Assembly: GCF_900005615.1 (NCBI RefSeq)
Contig: NZ_LN832559.1
Span: forward strand, 2,929,001 to 2,993,000
Reading direction: 5' to 3'
Source of the DNA: Paracoccus aminovorans
Lineage (GTDB): Bacteria; Pseudomonadota; Alphaproteobacteria; Rhodobacterales; Rhodobacteraceae
Length of the DNA stretch: 64,000 bases
Shown: positions 19,917 through 29,455 of the stretch, piece by piece
How the letters are laid out: every line of letters starts with the position of its first letter
Position numbering within the stretch: the first letter of the stretch is position 1
The notes under the pieces: model-generated
Databases searched by the model: none
Seen by the model: the letters and a program-made list of their open reading frames with translations, nothing else
Told to the model about the DNA's origin: nothing
Made by a program: the position numbers and the translations under genes

Positions 19917-20044
19917 GGCCCCGCACTATGCCGCTTGCCCGGGCTTTGTCCATGCGTCATCGCCGCCCGCCTGCGCCATTGCGGGCGCACCCTCGCCGGG
20001 CTAGCGTGACGGCTATTGCGACACAGGACTTTTGGGGGAACGGC

Positions 20045-21370
20045 ATGGACTGGCTCAAGGCAACGGCTGCGGAACAGGGGCGGGCGATCCTCGCCGGACT
20101 CATCAGCCCGCTCGGGCAGGTCGAGGCCTATCTGGACGCCGCGGCCCGCCACCCCTACGGCAAGCGAATCTATGCCCGGCTGACCCCCGAACGCGCCCGG
20201 GCCGAGGCCATCGCCGCCCATGACCGCGCCCGCGCCGGTCTGCGCCGCGGCCTGCTGGACGGCGTGGCGATCAGCTGGAAGGACAATATCGACAGCGCCG
20301 GCATCGCCACCGAGGCCGGCTCGCGCCTGCTGAGCGGCCGGGTGCCCGAACACGACGCCGCCATCCTGGCCGGCGCCACGCTGGACGGGCTGGTCTGCCT
20401 GGGCAAGACGCATATGACCGAACTGGCCTTTTCCGGCCTGGGCGTGAACCCGATGACCGCGACGCCGCCGAACAGCATCGACCCGGCGCTGGCGCCCGGA
20501 GGCTCCAGTTCCGGGGCGGCGGTCTCGGTGGCGCTGGGGCTGGCGGCGGCGGCCATCGGCAGCGACACCGGCGGCTCGATCCGGGTGCCGGCGGCCTGGA
20601 ACGGGCTGGTGGGCTTCAAGCCGACCACCGGCGCGGTGATGTCCCGCGGTGTGCTGCCGCTGTGCCCCCGCTTCGACGTGGCAGGCCCCATCGCCCGCAC
20701 CGTCGAGGATTGCGCCGAGCTTTTCGCCGTGCTGCGCGGCGAGCCCGCGGTCGACCTGACGGATGCCGACCCGCGCGGACTGCGGCTGATGGTGCTGGAA
20801 GGCGTCCCCTTCGACGATGCCCGCGCGGCGCCGGTCGCGGCCTTCGAGGACGCGGTGGACCGGCTGGCCCGGGCCGGCGCCCGCGTCACCCATGCCGCCC
20901 CGCCCTGCGTGGCCGAGGCCATGGCGCTGGCGCCGATCCTCTTCGCCCCCGAGGCCTATGGCTTCTGGCGCGAGCAGATCGAGGACGCGCCGGACCTGAT
21001 GTATCCGCCGATCCTGGAACGCTTTCGCAGCGGGCGCGAGGTGCTGGCCGCCGACTACATCGCCGGCTGGCAAGAGCTCGACCGGCTGCGCACCGCCTGG
21101 ACGCGGCTGGTCGCCGGTTTCGACGCGGTGATCCTGCCGACCGCGCCGCTGCTGCCGCCCGAGATCGACCGGCTGCAGACCGACCCGGTGTTCTTTGCCC
21201 GCGAAAACATGCTGACGCTGCGCAATACCCGCATCGGCAACCTGCTGGGCCTGCCCGCGATCAGCCTGCCGACCGGCCATCCCGGCTGCGGGCTGATGCT
21301 GATGGGCGCGGCGCAGGGCGACCGCGCGCTGCTGGTCGCCGCCGCCGCGGCCGAGGCCGCATTGCGCTGA
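20045..21370 (+). CDS. Amidase-signature hydrolase
   Basis: A 441-residue amidase-signature enzyme. The Ser-cisSer-Lys triad is visible: SWKDNIDSAGIATEAGS contains the lysine (about residue 79), PGGSSSGAAVSVALG the cis-serine and GSDTGGSIRVPAAWNGLVGF the nucleophilic serine. The substrate is unknown; GatA is unlikely because the sequence lacks an adjoining gatB/gatC and is short. The ATG at 20045 begins a leader-less protein. It is followed by an aminotransferase 127 bases downstream. Confidence 0.88.
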   Translation: MDWLKATAAEQGRAILAGLISPLGQVEAYLDAAARHPYGKRIYARLTPERARAEAIAAHDRARAGLRRGLLDGVAISWKDNIDSAGIATEAGSRLLSGRVPEHDAAILAGATLDGLVCLGKTHMTELAFSGLGVNPMTATPPNSIDPALAPGGSSSGAAVSVALGLAAAAIGSDTGGSIRVPAAWNGLVGFKPTTGAVMSRGVLPLCPRFDVAGPIARTVEDCAELFAVLRGEPAVDLTDADPRGLRLMVLEGVPFDDARAAPVAAFEDAVDRLARAGARVTHAAPPCVAEAMALAPILFAPEAYGFWREQIEDAPDLMYPPILERFRSGREVLAADYIAGWQELDRLRTAWTRLVAGFDAVILPTAPLLPPEIDRLQTDPVFFARENMLTLRNTRIGNLLGLPAISLPTGHPGCGLMLMGAAQGDRALLVAAAAAEAALR

Positions 21371-21497
21371 GCCCCGGATTTTCCGGGCAAATCCGGGAAA
21401 GACCGGGCCTTGCGGCCCGCGAAACTCTGGACGCATCGGGGGAATGCCGGTAGTCTGGCCGCAAACGGGGCGCAACGACCCCGACTGAGAGGCAGCC

Positions 21498-22691
21498 ATG
21501 GCACTACCCGAGCGGTTCTCGAACCTGCCGGATTACGCGTTTCCGCGCCTGCGGAAACTGCTCTCGGGCATCGCGCCCGGGGGGGAACCGCTGATCCTGA
21601 CCATCGGCGAGCCGCGCCATGCCATGCCCGATTTCGTCGGCCGGGTCATGGCCGAAAGCATCGCCGATTTCGGCAAATACCCCGCGAACGAGGGCACGCC
21701 GGACCTGCTGGCGGCGATCTCGGGCTGGCTTTCGCGCCGCCACGGGCTGGAGGTCGCGCCCGAGCGGATCATGGCCCTGAACGGCACCCGCGAGGGGCTG
21801 TTCAACGCCGCCCTGGCGCTGGCGCCGGAACGCAAGAACGGCCAGCGCCCGGCGATCCTGGTGCCGAACCCGTTCTACCAGGTCTATGCCGTCGCCGCCG
21901 CCGCCGTGGGCGCCGAGCCGGTCTTTGTCCCGGCGACGCCGGAGACAGGCCATATGCCGCGTTTCGCCGATCTGCCCACCGAAGTGCTGGACCGGGCCAC
22001 GGTGGCCTATCTGTGCTCGCCCGCCAATCCGCAGGGCAGCATCGCGTCCGAGGACTACCTGGAAGAGCTGATCGCGCTGGCGGAAAAGCACGATTTCCTG
22101 GTCTTTTCCGACGAATGCTATTCCGAGATCTGGCGCGACGCCCCGCCGCCCGGCGCGCTGGCCGTGGCGACGCGGATGGGCCTGCCCGACCGGGTGGTGA
22201 TGTTCAATTCGCTGTCGAAACGCTCGAACCTGCCGGGGCTGCGCTCGGGCTTCGCGGCGGGCGGCGCGGAACAGATCGCGCAGATGCGGCGGCTGCGCAG
22301 CTATGCCGGCGCGCCCCTGCCTCTGCCGGTGCAGCGCGTCAGCGCCGCCGCCTGGGCGGACGAGGCGCATGTGGACCAAAGCCGGGCGCTCTATCAGCAG
22401 AAATACCGGATCGCCGACCGGGTGCTGGGCAATATCCCCGGCTATCAGCCGGTGGCAGGCGGTTTCTTCCTGTGGCTTCCGGTCCCCGAAAGCGTCGGCA
22501 CCGGCGAGGACGCGGCCAGGAAGCTGTGGGCCGAGGCCGGCATCCAGGTCCTGCCCGGCGCCTATCTGGCGCGCGACGCCGAAGGCGGCAATCCGGGCCG
22601 GAATTTCATCCGCGTGGCGCTGGTCGCCCCGGCGGACCAGACCGAGGCGGCGCTGAACCGCCTGAAAAATTGTTTGTATCAAGGGGGTTGA
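21498..22691 (+). CDS. Class I/II PLP aminotransferase (DapC-like)
   Basis: A 397-residue fold-type I aminotransferase. The PLP lysine is in FNSLSKRSNLPGLRSGF (about residue 240), SDECYSEIW carries the Asp that binds the pyridine nitrogen, and PNPFYQVYAVAA the stacking Tyr region. Its nearest functional match by motif is succinyldiaminopimelate transaminase (dapC) of the lysine/peptidoglycan pathway, but other amino-donor roles remain possible. An SD-like AGAGG lies 9 bases before the ATG. It ends 3 bases before ftsK. Confidence 0.87.
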   Translation: MALPERFSNLPDYAFPRLRKLLSGIAPGGEPLILTIGEPRHAMPDFVGRVMAESIADFGKYPANEGTPDLLAAISGWLSRRHGLEVAPERIMALNGTREGLFNAALALAPERKNGQRPAILVPNPFYQVYAVAAAAVGAEPVFVPATPETGHMPRFADLPTEVLDRATVAYLCSPANPQGSIASEDYLEELIALAEKHDFLVFSDECYSEIWRDAPPPGALAVATRMGLPDRVVMFNSLSKRSNLPGLRSGFAAGGAEQIAQMRRLRSYAGAPLPLPVQRVSAAAWADEAHVDQSRALYQQKYRIADRVLGNIPGYQPVAGGFFLWLPVPESVGTGEDAARKLWAEAGIQVLPGAYLARDAEGGNPGRNFIRVALVAPADQTEAALNRLKNCLYQGG

Positions 22692-22694
22692 CGC

Positions 22695-25352
22695 ATGGCG
22701 AGCTGGCAGGCGAAACACCGCGATCCGTTGTTCGATCAAAGCACGCAGGCGGCGCTGGAACGGCGCGGCAAGGAATTGCTGGGCGCGGGCCTGGTCATCC
22801 TGGGCGTGCTGATCGCGATGATGCTGGTCAGCTATTCGCCCGACGATCCCAGCTTCATGTCCGCCACCGACCAGCCGGCCGAGAACTACCTGGGCCGTTT
22901 CGGCGCCTATGTCGCCTCGGCGCTGTTCATGATCACCGGCTACGGCACCTGGGTGCTGGTGGTCGGCGCCGTGGCCTGGGGGCTGCGGCTGATGCTGCAC
23001 CGGGGCGAGGAACGGCTGATGCGCGGCATCTTCCTGCCCATCGCCATGGTGCTGGTCTCGATCTATGCGACCTCGATGGCGCCGCCGGCCGACTGGCGGC
23101 AAAGCTTCGGCCTGGGCGGGCACCTGGGCGACATGCTGATGGGCGGGATGCTGTCGGCGATGCCGATGAAGGCCTCAATCGCGATCAAGGTCCTGGCGCT
23201 GCTGACCGCGGCCGGCGCCACCGCCTTCCTGGCCTTCGTGCTGGGCTTCGACCGCAAGGAATTGACCGTCATCGGGAATTTCCTGCGCGAAGGGCTGGCG
23301 ACCGCCCGCATCCTGGCGCTGCAGGCGGTGGACCGCGGCGCGCGGCTGTCCTCGGGCGCGGCGCGGGGGATCAAGTCCCGGGCCGAGGCCCGGCGCGAGC
23401 GGATCGGCCGCGAAGCCTCGGCCGAACTGCCGGTCTCTGCGCGCCGCACGGCCATCCCGGCCATGCCCGCCTCGCGCCAGGATTTCGATGAGTTCGCGCC
23501 GCAATCCGAACTGGTCGAGCCCGAAACCCATTACGCCGAGGATGACGAGGCGCCGTCGGACGCGACCATCAGCGCCCGGATCAGCGACGCGATCCGCAGC
23601 CGCAACGAAGGCAAGGGCTCGCTGCTGTCGGCCGTGACCTCGCGCCTGAGCGGCGCCCTGGCCGCGGCGCCGCGGGTCGAGCCGCCGCTGTCCGCCGAGG
23701 ACGACGACCTGCCTGGCCCCGCCGTGGCGAACCCCTTCGGCGCCGAGACGCCGCGCGTGGTGGTGCCGCCGAAAAAGCCCGCGCCCTCGCGCCAGGCGCT
23801 GGCCGAGGCCGAGCCCTCGATGCGGTTCGACGAGGTCTCGAACCCCTATGAGAATCCGCCGCTGTCGCTGCTGGCCGCGGCCGAAACCGTGCAGCGCCAT
23901 CAGCTGAGCCAGGAGGCGTTGATGGAAAACGCCCGCATGCTGGAGGCGGTGCTGGACGATTACGGCGTCAAGGGCCAGGTGACCGAGGTCCGCCCCGGCC
24001 CGGTGGTGACGCTTTACGAGCTGGAGCCGGCGCCGGGTCTGAAGGCCAGCCGGGTGATCGGCCTCGCGGACGACATCGCGCGGTCGATGTCGGCGCTGTC
24101 GGCGCGGGTCTCGACCGTGCCGGGGCGCAGCGTCATCGGTATCGAGCTGCCGAATGCGCGCCGCGAAAAGGTCGTCCTGCGCGAGATCCTGGCCTCGAAA
24201 GCCTATGGCGACGGCACCCAGCCGCTGCCGCTGGCGCTGGGCAAGGACATCGGCGGCGGGCCGGTGGTGGCGAACCTCGCCAAGATGCCGCACCTGCTGA
24301 TCGCCGGGACCACCGGCTCGGGCAAGTCGGTAGCCATCAACACCATGATCCTGTCGCTGCTCTACAAGCTGTCGCCGGACGAATGCCGGCTGATCATGAT
24401 CGACCCCAAGATGCTGGAGCTGTCGGTCTACGACGGCATCCCGCATCTGCTGTCTCCGGTCGTCACCGACCCCAAGAAGGCCGTCGTCGCGCTGAAATGG
24501 GTCGTGGGCGAGATGGAGGAACGCTATCGCAAGATGTCCAAGATGGGCGTCCGCAACATCGAGGGCTACAATGGCCGCGTGCGCGAGGCGCTGGACAAGG
24601 GCGAGCTGTTCAAGCGCACCGTGCAGACCGGATTCGACGAGGATACCGGCGAGCCGGTGTTCGAAACCGAGGAATTCCAGCCCGAGACCTTCCCCTATAT
24701 CGTTGTGATCGTTGACGAAATGGCCGACCTGATGATGGTCGCGGGAAAAGAGATCGAGGCCTGCATTCAGCGGCTGGCGCAGATGGCGCGGGCCAGCGGC
24801 ATCCACCTGATTATGGCGACGCAGCGGCCTTCGGTCGATGTGATCACAGGCACGATCAAGGCGAACTTCCCGACCCGGATCTCGTTCCAGGTCACGTCCA
24901 AGATCGACAGCCGCACCATCCTGGGCGAGCAGGGCGCCGAGCAGCTGCTGGGCCAGGGCGACATGCTTTACATGGCCGGCGGGTCCAAGATCACCCGCGT
25001 GCATGGCCCCTTCGTCAGCGACGAGGAGGTCGAGGAAGTCGTCAATCATCTCAAAAGCTTCGGCCCGCCCAGCTATATGTCGGGCGTGGTCGAGGGCCCA
25101 GACGAGGAGCGCGCCGACAGCATCGACATGGTGCTGGGGCTGTCCACCGGCGAGGGCGGCGATGCCGAGCTTTACGACATGGCCGTGGCCATCGTCGCCA
25201 AGGACCGCAAGTGCTCGACGAGCTATATCCAGAGGAAGCTTGCCATCGGCTACAACAAGGCGGCGCGGCTGGTCGAGCAGATGGAGGAGCAGGGCGTCGT
25301 CAGCCCGGCGAACCATGTCGGCAAGCGCGAAGTGCTCGTCCCGGAAGTGTGA
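22695..25352 (+). CDS. ftsK: DNA translocase FtsK
   Basis: An 885-residue septal DNA pump that moves the chromosome terminus and triggers XerCD recombination at dif. The N-terminal ~190 residues hold about four membrane helices ([20 protein letters not shown] first). A charged linker, ~200-400, is shorter than in E. coli. The alpha/beta motor follows, with Walker [19 protein letters not shown] near residue 536 and Walker [12 protein letters not shown]. The C-terminal gamma domain, [20 protein letters not shown], reads KOPS orientation. AGGGGG is upstream of the ATG. The gene ends 19 bases before a strong terminator. Confidence 0.97.
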   Translation: MASWQAKHRDPLFDQSTQAALERRGKELLGAGLVILGVLIAMMLVSYSPDDPSFMSATDQPAENYLGRFGAYVASALFMITGYGTWVLVVGAVAWGLRLMLHRGEERLMRGIFLPIAMVLVSIYATSMAPPADWRQSFGLGGHLGDMLMGGMLSAMPMKASIAIKVLALLTAAGATAFLAFVLGFDRKELTVIGNFLREGLATARILALQAVDRGARLSSGAARGIKSRAEARRERIGREASAELPVSARRTAIPAMPASRQDFDEFAPQSELVEPETHYAEDDEAPSDATISARISDAIRSRNEGKGSLLSAVTSRLSGALAAAPRVEPPLSAEDDDLPGPAVANPFGAETPRVVVPPKKPAPSRQALAEAEPSMRFDEVSNPYENPPLSLLAAAETVQRHQLSQEALMENARMLEAVLDDYGVKGQVTEVRPGPVVTLYELEPAPGLKASRVIGLADDIARSMSALSARVSTVPGRSVIGIELPNARREKVVLREILASKAYGDGTQPLPLALGKDIGGGPVVANLAKMPHLLIAGTTGSGKSVAINTMILSLLYKLSPDECRLIMIDPKMLELSVYDGIPHLLSPVVTDPKKAVVALKWVVGEMEERYRKMSKMGVRNIEGYNGRVREALDKGELFKRTVQTGFDEDTGEPVFETEEFQPETFPYIVVIVDEMADLMMVAGKEIEACIQRLAQMARASGIHLIMATQRPSVDVITGTIKANFPTRISFQVTSKIDSRTILGEQGAEQLLGQGDMLYMAGGSKITRVHGPFVSDEEVEEVVNHLKSFGPPSYMSGVVEGPDEERADSIDMVLGLSTGEGGDAELYDMAVAIVAKDRKCSTSYIQRKLAIGYNKAARLVEQMEEQGVVSPANHVGKREVLVPEV

Positions 25353-25371
25353 TCGCAAAGTTTCGCGGGAC

Positions 25372-25400
25372 AAGGGCCGGGCGCGATGCCCGGCCTTTTT
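25372..25400 (+). terminator. Rho-independent terminator of ftsK
   Basis: GGCCGGGC (25375-25382) and GCCCGGCC (25388-25395) pair around GCGAT and are followed by TTTTT. It is the only textbook terminator in the window. Confidence 0.9.
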
Positions 25401-25506
25401 CGTTGCGCGGGCAACTGCGTGCGTTGTGCGGTGCTCATGGCCCCTGCCCTGCCGCTGAAAACCCGGAAAATGCTGGGGGTTTTCGCTGTGACGGCCGTGC
25501 AAGGGG

Positions 25507-25534
25507 GCGTACACCGCGCGTACATAGGGCGTAT
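25507..25534. repeat. Three GCGTAC/GCGTAT direct repeats in 11-bp phase
   Basis: GCGTAC at 25507 and 25518 and GCGTAT at 25529 are spaced exactly 11 bases apart, about one helical turn. They lie between the ftsK terminator and the 3' end of a Myb/SANT-like gene. No regulator is known for them. Confidence 0.5.
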
Positions 25535-25547
25535 GCCGTCAAGGAGA

Positions 25548-26063
25548 TCAGATCTCTTCGGGCCATTCGATCGTGACCTCGCCTCCGAAAAAGGCCGCCG
25601 CCCGAGCAACCGGCTTGAGCTTCACGTCGCGACGACAGCTTTGATAATAGCTGCCGGTTTTGAGGCGGCGGTCCAGATCCACCAGCGAGACGCCGGCGGC
25701 AAAGGCTCGCGCTCGGATCGCGTCGAGCGCAGGATCATCAAGCGGACGCGGCCGGTAACGACGCTCGGCCCCGACATGGCGTGCCTTGCCTTTCAGCTGG
25801 GCCAGTCTCATGCCGGGAAAGCTGGCAAGGAGATCGCGGTCGGAGACGCCGCGCCGGAACAGCTCCAGCAGGCAGCGCACTTCACGGTTGGTCCAGATAT
25901 GGCGAGAGGACGTCATGCCAAGACAACGGCAACGGTATCTCAAGGCATTCAGCGAGCGATGCGGCAGGCTGGCCTGCATCTGCTTGTAATCGGGATAGCC
26001 GCAACGCAGCAGGTCATCCTCGGCGCCGGTCCATCGAACCATCCGTCGTTGTCCATCGGACAT
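25548..26063 (-). CDS. Myb/SANT-like double-HTH protein (second of tandem pair)
   Basis: A 171-residue protein with two Trp-initiated helical modules. RWTGAEDDLLRCGYPDYKQM is followed by LPHRSLNALRYRCRCLGM, then IWTNREVRCLLELFRRGVSD by FPGMRLAQLKGKARHVGA. Each shows the W-(T/S)-x-x-(E/D)-x-x-x-L pattern with a recognition-like helix, as in SANT/Myb domains. The C-terminal part (RARAFAAGVSLVDLDRRLKT, ending FFGGEVTIEW) matches its upstream neighbour. ATG at 26063 was chosen over a longer frame to 26129. It overlaps the neighbour's 3' end by 50 bases. Cellular role is unknown; DNA binding is inferred. Confidence 0.65.
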   Translation of the reverse strand: MSDGQRRMVRWTGAEDDLLRCGYPDYKQMQASLPHRSLNALRYRCRCLGMTSSRHIWTNREVRCLLELFRRGVSDRDLLASFPGMRLAQLKGKARHVGAERRYRPRPLDDPALDAIRARAFAAGVSLVDLDRRLKTGSYYQSCRRDVKLKPVARAAAFFGGEVTIEWPEEI

Positions 26064-26625
26064 GGATGCGCCCACCCATGACGGCGACCGCGCGACCGAC
26101 CAGTCGCAAGTCATGGCGACGCGGGGCACAGAAATACCCCCTCCCGCCCGTATAGCTGTCGAGATCCCGCATCGTCAGCCCAAGCTGATGCGCCCGCAGT
26201 CGAACCTGATCGAGCAGCGCGAAACCGGTCGGCTTTGGCGCAGGGCGGGGCCGGACGATTCCGATCCGGTTGGCCTTGCTCCAGATCTGGCGCTTGGTCT
26301 TGCCGGGAAACATCTCCAGCAGCGCCGCCATGGGTTCGCCCTTGGCATAGGGGCGGCGCAGCTTTTGCGCCTCGGCCTCGGACCATATGCGCAGCGGCGG
26401 CACGAGGCCAAGCTGCCGGGCCTTGTGGCGGATCGCGCAGGTGGTGCGGCCGGGCAGCAGGTCGTGCAGATGCGGATCGCCCGGAAAGAGCCTGCGCAGC
26501 GTCGAAAGCTCGACCTCGGTCCAGAGACGATGGCCGCCGAGGGTGCAGCCGGTTCGCGCCATATGGCGACGGATCGCATTGGCGCCGTCAAAGCCGCGCC
26601 GCTGGCTTGCGGAAAGCAGCATCAT
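26014..26625 (-). CDS. Myb/SANT-like double-HTH protein (first of tandem pair)
   Basis: A 203-residue protein paralogous to its neighbour. Module 1 is LWTEVELSTLRRLFPGDPHL with LLPGRTTCAIRHKARQLGL; module 2 is IWSEAEAQKLRRPYAKGEPM with FPGKTKRQIWSKANRIGI. The C-terminal segment has RLRAHQLGLTMRDLDSYTGG and ends AVMGGRIHVRW, aligned with FFGGEVTIEW of the second gene. Two adjacent ATGs make the exact start uncertain. The pair is probably an old tandem duplication. Such double Myb-like proteins occur in bacteria and phages; I could not assign a function. Confidence 0.65.
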   Translation of the reverse strand: MMLLSASQRRGFDGANAIRRHMARTGCTLGGHRLWTEVELSTLRRLFPGDPHLHDLLPGRTTCAIRHKARQLGLVPPLRIWSEAEAQKLRRPYAKGEPMAALLEMFPGKTKRQIWSKANRIGIVRPRPAPKPTGFALLDQVRLRAHQLGLTMRDLDSYTGGRGYFCAPRRHDLRLVGRAVAVMGGRIHVRWTTTDGSMDRRRG

Positions 26626-26690
26626 CCTTCTCCGCCGAATCCCGGCAAGACCAGCAGCGCAGGATAGGCAAGGCCCTGAACCGGAAGGCC

Positions 26691-27779
26691 CTACCCCTCA
26701 TGTCCCATCACAAGCGGCCCGGCGTCGGCGCTTTTCTCGCGCCCGCCCGAGCCCTCGTCCACCGTCACCACTACGGACAGCCCGGGTTCCAGATATTCCG
26801 ACATCTCCTGCCCCGGATCGATGGCGATCCGCACCGGCAGGCGCTGCGCGACCTTGGTGAAGTTGCCGGTGGCGTTCGAAGCCGAGAGCAGGCTGAATTC
26901 CGAGGCGGTGGCGGGCGAGAAGGCTTCGATGCGGCCGGTGAAGCTGCGGTGTTGCATGGCGTCCACGGTGAAGGTGGCGCGGTCGCCGATGCGGACGCCG
27001 TGCAGCTGGGTTTCCTTGAAGTTCGCGATCACCCAGACCTCGGGGCCGACATGGCTGACCAGCGCGGTGCCGGCGGTGACATATTGCCCCTGCCGCACGC
27101 CGAGCTGGCCCAGCCGGCCGTCCGAGGGGGCGCGGATCACGGTGTTGTCGAGGTCGATCTGCGCCAGTTCCACCGCCGCCTTGGCCGAGGCGATCTCGGC
27201 GCGCTTGGCGGCCAGCCCGACCTCGGCGCCGTTGACGGTTTCCCGCGCGACGGCGATGGCGCTTTCCGCTTGCGTCACGCCGGCCTCGGCCTGGCGCAGC
27301 GCCAGTTCGGACTGGTCGGCCGAGCTTTGCGCGGTGACGCCGCGCGATTGCAGGGCGCTGGCCCGGTCCCAGGTCGATTTCGCGGTGTCGCGGGCGGCCT
27401 CGGCGGCGGAAAGCGCGGCCTCGGCCGATTGCAAGCTGGCCTGGGCGGAATGCACCGATTGCTGCTGGATCTTCAGCGCCGCCTCGGCGCCTTCCAGCGC
27501 GGCCTGGGCCTGCGCCAGCTTCTGGCGGTATTGCCGGTCGTCGATGCGGGCGACGACCTGGCCCTGGCGCACGGTCTGGAAGTCCTGCACCTCGACCGCG
27601 GCGACATAGCCCGAGAGTTGCGGCGCGACGGTGGTGATCTTGCCGCGGATATAGGCGTTCTCGGTCTGCGGATGCGAGGAATTGAACGGCGGCAGGTGCC
27701 AGGCGTAAAGCACGATCAAGAGGCCGGCGAGGCCGGCGACGAGGGCGATCAGCGTGGGGATCAGGTGGTTCTTGGTCAT
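26691..27779 (-). CDS. HlyD/EmrA-type efflux adaptor
   Basis: A 362-residue membrane-fusion protein. One N-terminal anchor (LIPTLIALVAGLAGLLIVLY) leads to SHPQTENAYIRGKITTVAPQ and VAARIDDRQYRQKLAQAQAA, the lipoyl half-motifs. A long alanine/glutamine-rich coiled coil (about 95-210) is followed by RAPSDGRLGQLGVRQGQYV and the beta-barrel FKETQLHGVRIGDRATFTVD. It links the inner-membrane exporter to an outer-membrane channel, not seen here. The ATG shares ATGA with the exporter stop, which selects this start over a longer frame. Confidence 0.9.
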   Translation of the reverse strand: MTKNHLIPTLIALVAGLAGLLIVLYAWHLPPFNSSHPQTENAYIRGKITTVAPQLSGYVAAVEVQDFQTVRQGQVVARIDDRQYRQKLAQAQAALEGAEAALKIQQQSVHSAQASLQSAEAALSAAEAARDTAKSTWDRASALQSRGVTAQSSADQSELALRQAEAGVTQAESAIAVARETVNGAEVGLAAKRAEIASAKAAVELAQIDLDNTVIRAPSDGRLGQLGVRQGQYVTAGTALVSHVGPEVWVIANFKETQLHGVRIGDRATFTVDAMQHRSFTGRIEAFSPATASEFSLLSASNATGNFTKVAQRLPVRIAIDPGQEMSEYLEPGLSVVVTVDEGSGGREKSADAGPLVMGHEG

Positions 27780-29455
27780 TTCGCGGGCTCGGGGTTGGCG
27801 GGCAGAACGGCAGGCTGGCGGCGCGCGGCCATCCAGTCGCGGAAGATGTGGAGCAGCAATGCGCAAAGCGCCGTCGCCGCCACCAGGAAGGTCAGAAGAT
27901 AGGCGTCGTTATAGGCCATGACATAGGCCTGGTTGCTGGCGTCCTGGGCGATCAGCGCCACCGCCTGCGCCTTGCGGGCGGCGATGTCGGGCATCTGCGC
28001 GGCCAGCGCCGCCATGCGCGCGGCGATGGCGGCGGTGGTTTCCGGGTCGGCTGCCGTCAGCTCTTCGCGCAGGACCTGCAGGTGCAGGGCCTGGCGGTGG
28101 TTGATGAAGGTCGAGAACAGGCCCGAGCCCATGGCCCCGCCCAGCGACTGGGTTGAAATGAACACCACGACGAAGGACAGCAGGTAGTTCGGCCCCTTGG
28201 CTAGCGCCGCGACCAGCCCCTGCATCATCGCCGGCGCCAGGTAGAATGTGCCCGAGAACGCGATCAGCGCCTGGCTCAGCATCATCTGCGCCGGCCTTGT
28301 GTCGATGGTCGAATGGCTGTCCATGAAGGCGCCGGTGCAGAACAGGACCAGCGCGATCAGGTGCAGCACCGGCACGCGTTCGGGCTTGATCACCGGGATC
28401 AGCGCCAGCCCTCCCAGCACGGTGGCGGCGGTGATCATGGCGAAAAGCGGCACCAGCTGACCTTGCGTCACGCCGAGGATGGTGAACATGCGCGGCGCGC
28501 CCGAGCTTTGTTCCGACAGCACCAGGCGAAAGATAAGCAGCGTCACGGTCAGGTGCACCATGGCCGGGCTGGCGAGCCAGCGGATGTCGAGAAGCGGCGT
28601 CTTGCGGTGCAGCTCGATCACCACGGCACCGGTCAGGGCGACGGCGGCCAGGGCCAGCACCCAGCCGATCCAGGGGGTGTCGGTCCACCAGAAGGTGGCG
28701 CCCATGGTGAAGGCCGCTGTCAGGCTGCCGAAGCCGATGGCGATCAGCACCCAGCTGACCAGGTCCATGGCGGCGATCACCTTGACGCGCGGCAGCGAGG
28801 TCAGCGGCAGCGCATAGACCAGCGCCAGCGACACCGCCGCCAGCCCCAGCGACATCAGGTGCAGGGGACCCCAGCCCAGGTCTCCCATCAGGCTGGGCGA
28901 GATCACGCGCGCCAGCGACGGTCCCGCCGAGAGCATGGCCATGACCATGGGCAGGCCGAGCCGCATCTTCCAGGCCGGGGGCAGCGGTTCGAGCATGTAC
29001 ATGAAGGCAAGCGTGGACAGCGGCGCGGCGGCGGCGCCGGCAAAGAACTGCACCACGATGGCCGAGCGCAGGTCCGAGATCGCCAGCGCCGCCAGCGAGA
29101 CCAGCAGGTAGAGCACGATGGCCACCTCGGCAAAGCGGCGCAGGCCGAACTGGGTGCGGATCTTGATGAGCATCAGGGGCAGCGAGGCGCGCGGGATCAG
29201 GAAGGCCGCCATCAGCCAGGTGGTCTGGGTCTGGGTGGCGCCGAGGTCGCCGGCGATCTGCGGGATGTTGCTGCTGACGAATCCCTGCGCCAGGCCCTGG
29301 GTCATGCCGATGGTCAGCGAGGCGCCGATATAGCCCAGCGTCATGGGCAGGGATTTCGGCACGAAGGGCGGCGGGGCGGCCGGGGGGGCCGGCGTGGCAG
29401 AGGGGGTGGTGGCCGGAGTGCCCGGGGCGGCGGCCGGGGTGGCGGCGTCGCTCAT
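27776..29455 (-). CDS. DHA2-family drug:H+ antiporter (EmrB-type)
   Basis: A 559-residue major facilitator with a Pro/Ala-rich N-terminal tail (about 35 residues) and about 14 hydrophobic segments, which places it in the DHA2/EmrB group. SNIPQIAGDLGATQTQTTWL near residue 62 is the characteristic start, although EmrB itself has ALP where this protein has SNIP. It pairs with the EmrA-like adaptor to expel hydrophobic compounds. The gene overlaps marR and the adaptor by four bases each, forming a single transcriptional unit. Confidence 0.88.
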   Translation of the reverse strand: MSDAATPAAAPGTPATTPSATPAPPAAPPPFVPKSLPMTLGYIGASLTIGMTQGLAQGFVSSNIPQIAGDLGATQTQTTWLMAAFLIPRASLPLMLIKIRTQFGLRRFAEVAIVLYLLVSLAALAISDLRSAIVVQFFAGAAAAPLSTLAFMYMLEPLPPAWKMRLGLPMVMAMLSAGPSLARVISPSLMGDLGWGPLHLMSLGLAAVSLALVYALPLTSLPRVKVIAAMDLVSWVLIAIGFGSLTAAFTMGATFWWTDTPWIGWVLALAAVALTGAVVIELHRKTPLLDIRWLASPAMVHLTVTLLIFRLVLSEQSSGAPRMFTILGVTQGQLVPLFAMITAATVLGGLALIPVIKPERVPVLHLIALVLFCTGAFMDSHSTIDTRPAQMMLSQALIAFSGTFYLAPAMMQGLVAALAKGPNYLLSFVVVFISTQSLGGAMGSGLFSTFINHRQALHLQVLREELTAADPETTAAIAARMAALAAQMPDIAARKAQAVALIAQDASNQAYVMAYNDAYLLTFLVAATALCALLLHIFRDWMAARRQPAVLPANPEPAK

